Assembly (NCBI GenBank): GCA_046153355.1 | Contig: JBJXEY010000402.1 | Coordinates: 1 to 30,010 of the forward strand | DNA length: 30,010 nt | Origin: 2-02-FULL-62-17 sp046153355 | Lineage (GTDB): Bacteria; Pseudomonadota; Gammaproteobacteria; Burkholderiales; SG8-39 | Direction: 5' to 3' | Shown here: in pieces, positions 15,704-23,039 of the stretch | Position numbering within the stretch: position 1 is the first letter of the stretch | Layout of the letters: the number at the start of each line of letters is the position of its first letter | The notes under the pieces: generated by a model | Database searches by the model: none | The model's input: the letters and a program-made list of their open reading frames with translations, nothing else | What the model was told of the DNA's origin: nothing | Program-made: the position numbers and the translations under genes

Positions 15704-16717
15704 ATGGAAATCATGCAAACGACCCTGTCGCGGGTGAAGGTAAGGCAATTTGTCTTGATGATTGGCGCCGTTTTCGCGCTCGGCGTCGCGTGGAATGCCG
15801 AGTCGTTGGCGCAAAGTTATCCCGCGCGTTCAGTGCGCATCGTCATCGGTATCACGGCAGGGGGGCTTTCGGATACCTTCGCGCGCGCCATGGCTTTTGA
15901 GCTATCCAAACGCTGGGGCCAGGCGGTGGTGGTGGAAAACCGTCCGGGCGGCGCGGGAGTGATCGCGGCCGATGCGGTCGCGAAGTCGCCGCCGGATGGT
16001 CATGCGCTTTTTCAGACCGACAGTATTCAGTGGGTCACTAACCTTCTGTTAAATCGCAATCTGCCTTATGACCCGATCAAGGATTTCGCTCCGGTGGCGG
16101 GCCTTACGCGCACTCATTCGCTGTTGGTGTCGAATGTCAAACTGCCGCTGAAATCGGTAAACGAATTAATCGCCGCTGCGCGCGAAAAGCCGGGGCGGCT
16201 CAACTATGGCAGTTTCGGCGTGGGCAGCGCGGCGCATCTCAATGCGGAGTCCTTCAGCAGTGTTTATGGCCTTCGCATGACCCACATCCCCTACAAGGGC
16301 GGCGTGGATATCATGAAGGCATTGTTGACCGGCGAAGTGGACATGGCCTTTACCGGCGCCATCGCCGCCATTCCTTTCGTGCGCCAGGGCCAGATTCGCG
16401 CGCTGGCCTACAGCGGTGGACAACGCTCGCCGGCGATGCCTGAGGTACCCACCTTCGCCGAACTCGCGCTGAAGGAAATGCAAGTGGGGTCCTGGTTCGG
16501 TTGGCTGGCACCGGGGCTCACGCCGCCCGCGGTTCTCGATCGCATTGCCGCAGATGCGCGTCAAGTGGTGGCGATACCTGAGTTCGCTGAGAAATTCGTG
16601 ATGGCACCGGGCATGGAGGTGATGGATATGCCCAGGCTAGCGTTCGCCGAGTTGCTCAGAACCGATCGCGAGAAGTACGGTTCTCTGGTGAAGAGCATCA
16701 ATTTGAAGCTGGACTAA
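15704..16717 (+). CDS. Bug/TctC-family solute receptor, second of a tandem pair
   Basis: 337 residues from the ATG at 15704; an ATG three codons on (15713) is an equally plausible start, as neither has a strong Shine-Dalgarno. The signal peptide ends near ESLA at residue 36. Landmarks: SYPARSVRIVIGITAGGLSD, ENRPGGAGVIAAD, SPPDGHALFQTD, LPYDPIKDFAPVAGL, LNYGSFGVGSAAHLNAE, THIPYKGGVDIMKALLTG, ending NLKLD. It begins 35 bases after its paralogue. Divergence in the mid-section (QWVTNLLLNRN versus TMVNALLRKN) and hinge suggests changed ligand preference. It is convergent with the dihydroxyphthalate decarboxylase-like gene. Confidence 0.92.
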   Translation: MEIMQTTLSRVKVRQFVLMIGAVFALGVAWNAESLAQSYPARSVRIVIGITAGGLSDTFARAMAFELSKRWGQAVVVENRPGGAGVIAADAVAKSPPDGHALFQTDSIQWVTNLLLNRNLPYDPIKDFAPVAGLTRTHSLLVSNVKLPLKSVNELIAAAREKPGRLNYGSFGVGSAAHLNAESFSSVYGLRMTHIPYKGGVDIMKALLTGEVDMAFTGAIAAIPFVRQGQIRALAYSGGQRSPAMPEVPTFAELALKEMQVGSWFGWLAPGLTPPAVLDRIAADARQVVAIPEFAEKFVMAPGMEVMDMPRLAFAELLRTDREKYGSLVKSINLKLD

Positions 16718-16756
16718 AAGCGCCAAATTGTTGGGCGCGAGAAGCTGGAAACGGTT

Positions 16757-17764
16757 CTATTGCCCCAAGGTTTCCACGGCGAACAACTCTTCGATCGACA
16801 GCCTGCGCGAGATATAGCCCTGTTCATGGGCGTAGCGCACAAAGGTCTCCATCACGCGGCGGTTCGCCTCGCCCAAACCATGTTCGAAAGGGCTTGGGCC
16901 ATATACCGCCTGTTGTGCTTCGAGAATAAACATCGAATCGACATAAGACGTCATCTTTTCAATTTGGCAAATCTCATCGGCGACGCGTTGCGCCTCGACG
17001 AAAGCATTGAATAGGCTCTTGGCAATCCAGGGTTCGCGTTCTGCCAACGACTTATTGATCACCACCGCGTGGCTAAACGGCAGCAGGCCGGTGCGCTTAA
17101 CGAAGCGATGCACTTCGCCCTGGCAATCGGGGAACAGGCGCCGAATCCACGGCTCGCGCGCCTGGAAGGGTTGGGGTACACGCGGTAACCACACTGCATC
17201 CACCTCGCCGTCTTTCAATTTCTGCACTGGGCTCTTGTCTTGGGAGAGTTCAACCGGAATGTTCTTGGGGATTTCGTAGCCGTTGCCTTCGATTTCGGAC
17301 GTGACCCAGGTGGCTTGCTCGGGCGAAAACCCGTAGTACTCCTTTAGCAAACCGCGCAGCCATAAATTGACGGTGTAGCGATAGCCCTGCATGCCAATAC
17401 GTTTGCCGATGAGATCGGTGGGCTTGGTGATGGGCGAATCTTCGCGCACATACATGAAGGCCCAGATCGGATCGCGCAAGGGAAACACCGGAATTGCGAT
17501 GCAATTCTCGCCGCGATCACGCGCGGCCAGATACCAAGAAAGTGATATTTCAGCGGCGTCGTACTGTTCGTACACGGGCCGTGTACAGAAATCGCCTACC
17601 CATTCAACCTTTGCATTGAGCGCGATGCCCTCGGGCTTGACGCGGCCATCCACCAGGGGGCGGGTGCGGTCGTAATCGGCAACCACCATGCTGATGGGGA
17701 AGAGGCCTTGCTGGCGCTGTGATCTTTTGTCGACGATGGGTGATCCACTATCGGGTGGCGACAT
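16757..17764 (-). CDS. 4,5-dihydroxyphthalate decarboxylase-like protein
   Basis: 335 residues from the ATG at 17764, chosen for GAGGAG seven bases upstream; the reading frame is open 45 codons further but with no supporting sequence. Recognised by the family opening VVADYDRTRPLVDGRVKPEG, AAEISLSWYLAARDRGENCIAIPVFPLRDP, and DLIGKRIGMQGYRYTVNLWLRGLLKEYYG. These match Pht5-type 4,5-dihydroxyphthalate decarboxylases, which share the fold of periplasmic binding protein family 2 / NMT1 substrate-binding proteins. There is no signal peptide, favouring a cytoplasmic enzyme over a transporter receptor. True Pht5 yields protocatechuate from 4,5-dihydroxyphthalate; many homologues have unknown substrates. 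It is convergent with the tandem Bug genes and divergent from the 17953 dehydrogenase. Confidence 0.82.
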   Translation of the reverse strand: MSPPDSGSPIVDKRSQRQQGLFPISMVVADYDRTRPLVDGRVKPEGIALNAKVEWVGDFCTRPVYEQYDAAEISLSWYLAARDRGENCIAIPVFPLRDPIWAFMYVREDSPITKPTDLIGKRIGMQGYRYTVNLWLRGLLKEYYGFSPEQATWVTSEIEGNGYEIPKNIPVELSQDKSPVQKLKDGEVDAVWLPRVPQPFQAREPWIRRLFPDCQGEVHRFVKRTGLLPFSHAVVINKSLAEREPWIAKSLFNAFVEAQRVADEICQIEKMTSYVDSMFILEAQQAVYGPSPFEHGLGEANRRVMETFVRYAHEQGYISRRLSIEELFAVETLGQ

Positions 17765-17952
17765 GACGGTGCTCCTCAAGGGTGAAGCGGTGATTGTAGT
17801 CGGCAGGTGGATTGATCTCAATGGATCAGATGAAGGTTGCGGTGAAGGTGAGGCGTAGGTTTTCCCGCAGGGCAAAGTAGAATCCAGCTCTTTGCCCATC
17901 TTCGCGTCTCCTTGCGAGGCCAGTTCGACTCACCGTTTCCAAAGGAATCGCC

Positions 17953-18909
17953 ATGCCCAAAGTTGCCGTCCCCCTCCCATACTTCGATTTTTTTCCGGAA
18001 ATCAAGGCAGAGCTTGCCGCCAAGTATCCGGGCACCAAGTTCAGCACGCCAGGCGTATTGATGCAGGGCCAGAACTTGATCGATTTCCTAAAAGGTTATG
18101 ACACCGCGGTAATCGGTTTGAATAAATTTACCGACGAGGTGTGCAAGGCACTGCCCGAGTTGAAAGTGGTGTCCCTGTGTTCGGCGGGTGTGGATCACAT
18201 CGACCCGGCCATTCTCAATAAATACGGCATCAAGATGTGGTGGGTGCCGGGTATCAACAAGATTTCGGTCTCAGAGCTAGCAGTGTGCTACATGGTTTTG
18301 ACGGTGCGCCGCGTGCACTTTTATTCATCGGTGTTGTATCAGGGGCAGTGGAAGGGGCCGATGGGGTTTGGCGGCGATCTGCGCGGACGCACCGTGGGCG
18401 TTCACGGCGTGGGCCACATCGGTAAGGAGGTGATCAAACTCTTGCAACCCTACGGCGTGAAGATTTTGGCCTGCGACCGCGAGGATTTCAGCGAGTTCTA
18501 CAAGCAGTTCGATAACGTCGAGAAGGTGGACGCCGAGGAATTGTGGGCGCGCTCTGATGTGCTCACGATTCATTTATCGAAAAACAAATCCACTCTTGGC
18601 CTATATTCGCCCGAGGTGCAGGCTAAGCTAAAGCCGGGAATGATCCTGGTGAATTGCGCGCGCGGCGGCATGGTGCACGAGGGGGCGCTTGCCGATAATT
18701 TGAAGAGTGGCCATATCGCCGGCGCGGCATTTGATGTATTCGATATCGAGCCCGCCAATAACAATCCCTTGTTATCGCTTCCCAATATGTTTGCTTCTCC
18801 GCACATCGGCGCGACGACAAGAGGATCGTGGGATGCGATGCTGCGCTCGGGCATTCACGGCATCGAGCATGCCTACGATCCCAAGCCCGGCGTCTACCCT
18901 TTCGATTGA
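17953..18909 (+). CDS. D-isomer-specific 2-hydroxyacid dehydrogenase (PGDH-like)
   Basis: 318 residues; AAGGA lies six bases before the ATG. The NAD-binding Rossmann motif is VHGVGHIGKEV (GVGHIG, residues 152-157) followed by acidic Asp175 in LACDRE, indicating NAD over NADP. Catalytic residues: Arg237 in NCARGGMVHEGAL, Glu266 in FDIEPANNNPL, His284 in ASPHIGATT. The enzyme interconverts a 2-oxo acid and a D-2-hydroxy acid in the cytoplasm; substrate is unresolved. The divergent 188-base gap to the decarboxylase-like gene is the probable regulatory region for both. It ends nine bases from the convergent Bug gene. Confidence 0.92.
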   Translation: MPKVAVPLPYFDFFPEIKAELAAKYPGTKFSTPGVLMQGQNLIDFLKGYDTAVIGLNKFTDEVCKALPELKVVSLCSAGVDHIDPAILNKYGIKMWWVPGINKISVSELAVCYMVLTVRRVHFYSSVLYQGQWKGPMGFGGDLRGRTVGVHGVGHIGKEVIKLLQPYGVKILACDREDFSEFYKQFDNVEKVDAEELWARSDVLTIHLSKNKSTLGLYSPEVQAKLKPGMILVNCARGGMVHEGALADNLKSGHIAGAAFDVFDIEPANNNPLLSLPNMFASPHIGATTRGSWDAMLRSGIHGIEHAYDPKPGVYPFD

Positions 18910-18918
18910 CCGAGCGTG

Positions 18919-19896
18919 TTACTGCGGCTTTAACCCCGCGCGTTTCGCCACCACGCCGTAAGTGACAAAGCCGCGCTTGATGAGCGCGGCGAACTCCTCG
19001 GGTGAATTGGCGATGACGTCCATGCCCGCGGCGTCCAATTTGGGCCGTATGTCGGGCGATTTCAGCGCGGCGCTCATCTCCACATATAACCTTCGCGTCA
19101 CCGCAGGTGGCATGTTGGGCGGGCCGAATAAACCGAACCAGGATTGCGGTTTCTCGAAGCCTGGATAGGCCTCGCTAAGGGTGGGGATCTCGCTCAACGA
19201 GGCAAAACGCTTACCCTCCAGCACCGCCAGAATGCGTAGCTTGCCGGTGGGGATATGCGCGCGCACATTGGAGAGCGAACTCATGGTGGCCTGCGTTTCG
19301 CCGGTCACGGTTGCGTTGACTGCGTCGATCACGCCTTTGTAGGGAACGTGAAAAAGGGACGTTTCAGTCACCGCCATGAAGCCTTCCATCATCAAATGGA
19401 AGATGGACCCCGCCGCCCCGGCACCGTAATTCACCTTGGCCGGATTGCGTTTTACATACTCGACCAACTCGCGCGCATTGGTCACCGGCAATCCGGGATG
19501 CACGGCAAGTGTCGACACGGTTTCAACTGCGGCAGTCACCGGTGTGTGGTCGTTCAAGGTATAGGCAAGATCCTTGACGGTGTAGTGCGCGAGGATCACG
19601 GCGCTGGGGGTAGTGAACATCAAGGTATGGCCATCGGCGGTGGTTTTTGCCAGGCGCGTTGCGGCGATGGTGCCAAACTGCCCTGCACTATTTTCCACCA
19701 GTACCGGTTGCCCCAGGGCTTCGCCCATTTTCGGGCTGACTAAACGGGCAACCACATCGGCGGCGCCACCGGCAGGGACGGTGACCATGATGCGCACCGG
19801 TTTGGTGGGAAAGGTTTGCGCGAACGCATCTGATTCGATCGACGCGATTGAGGTTGCGAAAAAAATCAAACAATAACGAATCATGTGTTCAGTCAT
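18919..19896 (-). CDS. Bug/TctC-family periplasmic solute receptor
   Basis: 325 residues from the ATG at 19896 (AAGG eight bases upstream); the frame is open 27 codons further but that stretch is not signal-like. The signal peptide MTEHMIRYCLIFFATSIASI ends near DAFA (residue 26). Landmarks: TFPTKPVRIMVTVPAGGAADVVAR, VENSAGQFGTIAATRLA, TADGHTLMF, VNYGAGAAGSIFHLMMEGFM, LFHVPYKGVIDAVNATVTG. The usual 'LPYDp.kDF.PV' block is replaced by LAYTLNDHTPVTAA, a notable variant. It is the last gene of a minus-strand run beginning at 24029, 99 bases after the HDOD gene, so co-transcription is uncertain. Confidence 0.9.
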   Translation of the reverse strand: MTEHMIRYCLIFFATSIASIESDAFAQTFPTKPVRIMVTVPAGGAADVVARLVSPKMGEALGQPVLVENSAGQFGTIAATRLAKTTADGHTLMFTTPSAVILAHYTVKDLAYTLNDHTPVTAAVETVSTLAVHPGLPVTNARELVEYVKRNPAKVNYGAGAAGSIFHLMMEGFMAVTETSLFHVPYKGVIDAVNATVTGETQATMSSLSNVRAHIPTGKLRILAVLEGKRFASLSEIPTLSEAYPGFEKPQSWFGLFGPPNMPPAVTRRLYVEMSAALKSPDIRPKLDAAGMDVIANSPEEFAALIKRGFVTYGVVAKRAGLKPQ

Positions 19897-19995
19897 CCTG
19901 TTGCCCTTATTCGAGGGAGTGTCAATGCTGACGATACTACAGGGACCGATGGAAATTTGGCGCGACCGTGACGCCACTTGACACCAAAGAGCCGA

Positions 19996-20862
19996 TCAAT
20001 GCGAGGCGATTGACTCTATCTTGGGCGCATGCACCACCGCGCGGGCTTGCGCGGCGTTGACCATGAGCAATCGGGCAATGGCGCGAAAGTCGTCGGGCAG
20101 GGCGGCGTTGTCCCAGCCGCCGGTCGAGTGACGCGCCAAATTCGCCGCGAGGGCCACGATATGGCCGCGCGTGCCCGCTTGCTGCGTCTCAAGCATCATA
20201 TCCACGATTTGTTCGGGAAGACGCCAGCGCGCCGCAAGGGCGCCAAGCAACTCCTCCAACTCGAATCCGAGCACCAGGCGTTGCGCCTCGTTGCTGCGTA
20301 GGGTGGCATCGGCGATTTGCATGGCTTGCATTTTCAGCGCGGCGCTCGGGGCTAGCAGCCAGACCAGCATCTCGGCGATGTCGTGAAGTAGGGCGGCGAC
20401 CGCTATTTCCTCGCTGCCTTTGTCGTTGCGCCATGTTGCCAGGGCACGCGCAAAGCGCGAAGCACGGCGCGCACGTCGAATCAAGCGGATCAGGCCACGC
20501 CGCGCGGCGCGATCGGGCAACACGGTTTTGTTGGCAATGGGCGCGTTTTCAAACGCCTTGAGGAAAGGAATGGTGCCCAGCATAAATATGGCTCGTCCAA
20601 CCGTGCCGATATCAGCCGACGCATGCGTACCCCTTGCGCGTGCCAGATAAGCAAACAATTTGGCGATGAACAAGGGGTCGTCGGGCAAATTTTCGACCAT
20701 CCCATGCACGTCGACTTCTTCTACATTGCGGCGAAAGCAATCCAACGCCCGCCATGTAGAAGGCAGCACTGGTAGAGTCGTCGCGGCGACCAACGCTACC
20801 CAGGCATCAATCGAGGTGGGCCAGTTGTCGCGCGACATTTCCGCGGATATTGAGTCGTCCAT
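19996..20862 (-). CDS. HDOD-domain protein
   Basis: 288 residues, no signal peptide or membrane span. HDOD features: an N-terminal TTLPVLPSTWRALDCFRRN matching 'lP.lP....rll', the helix LPDDPLFIAKLFAYLARARGT matching 'DP.Lt.klLrlaNS', GTVGRAIFMLGTIPFLKAF matching 'si..Ai..LG...lr.l', and AALLHDIAEMLVWLLAP with an HD pair as in HD-domain phosphohydrolases. The metal-binding set of true HD-GYP is not complete, as is typical for HDOD. Such proteins act in signalling (c-di-GMP-linked or redox) with no known reaction. It sits alone among transport genes, 47 bases from the Bug gene upstream, which suggests read-through or a chance neighbour. Confidence 0.88.
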   Translation of the reverse strand: MDDSISAEMSRDNWPTSIDAWVALVAATTLPVLPSTWRALDCFRRNVEEVDVHGMVENLPDDPLFIAKLFAYLARARGTHASADIGTVGRAIFMLGTIPFLKAFENAPIANKTVLPDRAARRGLIRLIRRARRASRFARALATWRNDKGSEEIAVAALLHDIAEMLVWLLAPSAALKMQAMQIADATLRSNEAQRLVLGFELEELLGALAARWRLPEQIVDMMLETQQAGTRGHIVALAANLARHSTGGWDNAALPDDFRAIARLLMVNAAQARAVVHAPKIESIASH

Positions 20863-20909
20863 AGCGGCTTATCGGCCGCCGGGCGGAAATCTTAAGAGTT
20901 TAGGAAGTG

Positions 20910-21887
20910 CTATTCGTATTTTAGGTTAGCAAGTTTGGCTAACTCGGCGCCCACCCTGCGTTTCTTTTCTAAAATTCCCGACAATTCCTCGGGTGTGCCG
21001 CCGGTGAAGGTGATCGATTCCACAGCCGTGACCTTGTCGATCAAGGTGCTGTCCTTCAACGCCTTATTTAGCTCCAGGTTCCAGCGGCGCACGATGTCGT
21101 TTGGCACGCCCTTGGGTGCGACAAATAACAGCCAATTGCGAAAATCAAGCTCAAACCCCTGCGCGGCAAAACTGGGCGTATCGCCGGCGAATTGGCTGCG
21201 CTTCTCGCCCGTGACTACGGCGATCAGCCGTAGCTTGCCGGCCCGAACCAGTGGCGCAACGGTACCGGTGGTCAGATTGGAGCTTTCTACCTGACTGGCC
21301 GCCATTGCTTGGTTCAATTCGGCGGGGCCCTTGTAGGGAATGTGATTGAACTTCACGCCGGTTTTGGCCTGCAGCCATTCCATGTAGAGATGCATCGTCG
21401 AGCCATTGCCCGCCGACCCCCAAGTGACCTGGCCCGGACGAGCGCGCGCGTAATCGATCAGTTCCTTTACATTTCTCACCGGCAGGGCCGATTGCACCAC
21501 GATGCCCTGCTCGAGTTCGGCGACGTGAATGATGGGCACAAAGTCCAGGGGCTCGTAGGTGAGTTTGGCGTAGGCAAAGGGGTTGAGCGTCATGATGTTG
21601 CCATCGGGCATACAGATGGTGTAACCATCCGAGCCCGAGCGCGCGCACACGTCCATGCCCAGATTGCCGTTGGCGCCGCCACGATTGTCCACCACGATGG
21701 GTTGACCCATGGCCGCGCTCGTCGGCTGCGCCAGAATGCGCCCAATGCGATCGGTGAGTGATCCGGCGGGTAGTGGCACCAGAATGCGCAGCGGCTTATT
21801 CGGATACGCCTGAGACAAGGCCGCAGGTGCTGCCGCGATGCCGATAGCGAAGGTAGCAGCGATGAAGATGGAAGCGAGTGTTTGCAT
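20910..21887 (-). CDS. Bug/TctC-family periplasmic solute receptor
   Basis: 325 residues from the ATG at 21887 (AAGGA seven bases upstream). The longer open frame to 21980 runs through a palindromic repeat and is not accepted. The signal peptide MQTLASIFIAATFAIGIAAA ends near ALSQA. Landmarks: AYPNKPLRILVPLPAGSLTDRIGR, VDNRGGANGNLGMDVCARS, SDGYTICMPDG, LTYEPLDFVPIIHVAELEQG, VTWGSAGNGSTMHLYMEWLQ, FNHIPYKGPAELNQAM, ending LANLKYE. It is probably in one transcript with the 2-hydroxyacid dehydrogenase and Bug genes upstream, although a 22-bp inverted repeat stands between it and the dehydrogenase. Confidence 0.92.
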   Translation of the reverse strand: MQTLASIFIAATFAIGIAAAPAALSQAYPNKPLRILVPLPAGSLTDRIGRILAQPTSAAMGQPIVVDNRGGANGNLGMDVCARSGSDGYTICMPDGNIMTLNPFAYAKLTYEPLDFVPIIHVAELEQGIVVQSALPVRNVKELIDYARARPGQVTWGSAGNGSTMHLYMEWLQAKTGVKFNHIPYKGPAELNQAMAASQVESSNLTTGTVAPLVRAGKLRLIAVVTGEKRSQFAGDTPSFAAQGFELDFRNWLLFVAPKGVPNDIVRRWNLELNKALKDSTLIDKVTAVESITFTGGTPEELSGILEKKRRVGAELAKLANLKYE

Positions 21888-21928
21888 CTGTTTTTCCTTA
21901 TGCGAGAAAGAATATTTATGGGCTAGCG

Positions 21929-21978
21929 GGGGAAACCGGGGACGTACCCCGTTTTTGGGGTACGTCCCCGGTTTCCCC
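21929..21978. repeat. Perfect 22-bp inverted repeat, REP-like palindrome
   Basis: The left arm at 21929-21950 (containing GGGGACGTACCCC) and the right arm at 21957-21978 are exact inverted copies around a six-base GTTTTT loop; another CCCCGGTTTTT follows at 21981. It lies in the 104-base gap between the dehydrogenase stop (21992) and the Bug start (21887). The composition resembles REP/RAYT-associated palindromes common in proteobacteria (from memory). No T-tract follows on the minus strand, so it is more likely a transcript-stabilising or attenuating hairpin than a standard terminator. Confidence 0.75.
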
Positions 21979-21991
21979 ATCCCCGGTTTTT

Positions 21992-23008
21992 CTACATTTC
22001 TACCGGATCGACAATCGATTCGATTTTTTCGCCGCGCGCAAGCCGCGAAATATTTTCCACCACGAAGCGCTTGGCATTGATGGTGGATTCGATGGCGCGT
22101 GTGGCCTGGTGCGGGGTGATGATGATGTTATTGAGTTTCAACAATGGGCTGTCCATCGGGATCGGTTCGACCTCGGTGACATCAATGGCCGCGCCGTGGA
22201 TGGTTCTGTTCTGCAAGGCGCGCGCCAGCGCCGCCTCATCCACCACCGGGCCGCGGCAGGTGTTAATCAGCACCGCGGTCTTTTTCATCATGGCAAATTC
22301 TTTATCTGACATCAGGTGCTTGGTATTGGGTTCCAAGGGGACGTGCAGGGTCACCACATCGCAGGTGCGAAGCAATTGGTGAAAATCCACGCGTTCGGCG
22401 CGAGCAGCCGACACGTATTCGTGGGTGAATTCCTTGATGTCGTGGTACACCACTTCGCATTCCCAGCCTTGTAGGCGTTTAGCGATACGCGAGCCAATTC
22501 GTCCCAGGCCAACGATACCCACGCGTTTGCCCACCAGCGTGTGATAGTCCGATTCCGGGTCGGCGAGGATGGGCACCTGCCAGGTGCCGGCGCGCACGCT
22601 GGCCGCCTGTTTATCAAGCCGATGGTTGATGCTCACCATAAATGCGATGGCGTGTTCGGCCACCGCCACCGCGTTGGCGCCACCGTTGTTGCACACCGGC
22701 ACGCCCATTTTGTCGAGAATCACCTTCTGATAAAGATCAGTGCCGGCACTGGCGGTTTGAATGAGCTTGATGGTGGGCGTGCGCCGCACCAGATCGGTGA
22801 TCTGCTCTGGCGTCAATTGACGATATATCGCCGGGTGCAGCGCAATGGCGCCTTGGCTTTGCGCGGCCATCTCTTCGATCGTCCCGCGCGTATCGACGGT
22901 TTTGAACTCCACCGCGCCGCCCAACTCGCGGGCATATTTGTTCATATCGGCGAGGCGCTCGCGAAGTGCTTCGCTGTCGGGGCCGAGGATGATGGCGAGT
23001 TTTGGCAT
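21992..23008 (-). CDS. D-isomer-specific 2-hydroxyacid dehydrogenase
   Basis: 338 residues from the ATG at 23008 with AGGA eight bases upstream; the frame is open further (to 23140) but that part overlaps the end of the Bug gene. The NAD site is GIVGLGRIGSRIAKRL (GLGRIG, residues 167-172) followed by YHD with Asp190. Catalytic residues: Arg252 in NTCRGPVVDEAAL, Glu281 in TEVEPIPMDSPLL, His300 in ITPHQATRAIES. PPLE-type contacts are seen in HVPLEPNTKHLM. It shares only the family core with the dehydrogenase at 17953, so the two are not recent duplicates. It lies between two Bug genes on the same strand, 31 bases after the upstream one. Confidence 0.93.
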   Translation of the reverse strand: MPKLAIILGPDSEALRERLADMNKYARELGGAVEFKTVDTRGTIEEMAAQSQGAIALHPAIYRQLTPEQITDLVRRTPTIKLIQTASAGTDLYQKVILDKMGVPVCNNGGANAVAVAEHAIAFMVSINHRLDKQAASVRAGTWQVPILADPESDYHTLVGKRVGIVGLGRIGSRIAKRLQGWECEVVYHDIKEFTHEYVSAARAERVDFHQLLRTCDVVTLHVPLEPNTKHLMSDKEFAMMKKTAVLINTCRGPVVDEAALARALQNRTIHGAAIDVTEVEPIPMDSPLLKLNNIIITPHQATRAIESTINAKRFVVENISRLARGEKIESIVDPVEM

Positions 23009-23039
23009 GTTGTTTATCCTGTGATTGATTGAAATGTTG

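Noticed and set aside
16720..16738. GCGCC...GGCGC hairpin between convergent genes
   Set aside because: Five-base arms with no T-tract; expected by chance in GC-rich DNA.
17813..17828. TGATC-TCAATG-GATCA inverted repeat in the divergent gap before the 17953 dehydrogenase
   Set aside because: Five-base arms only and no nearby promoter elements recognised; too weak to call an operator.
17765..17899. N-terminal extension of the dihydroxyphthalate decarboxylase-like gene
   Set aside because: Low-complexity Ser/Pro/Thr-rich stretch in the intergenic region; GAGGAG precedes the ATG at 17764.
21929..21978. Palindrome as a Rho-independent terminator
   Set aside because: The stem is strong, but no run of T follows on the minus strand, where the genes lie; listed as a repeat instead.
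21888..21980. Longer start for the Bug gene ending at 20910
   Set aside because: It would translate the palindromic repeat and put 31 residues before a normal signal peptide that already has its own ribosome site.
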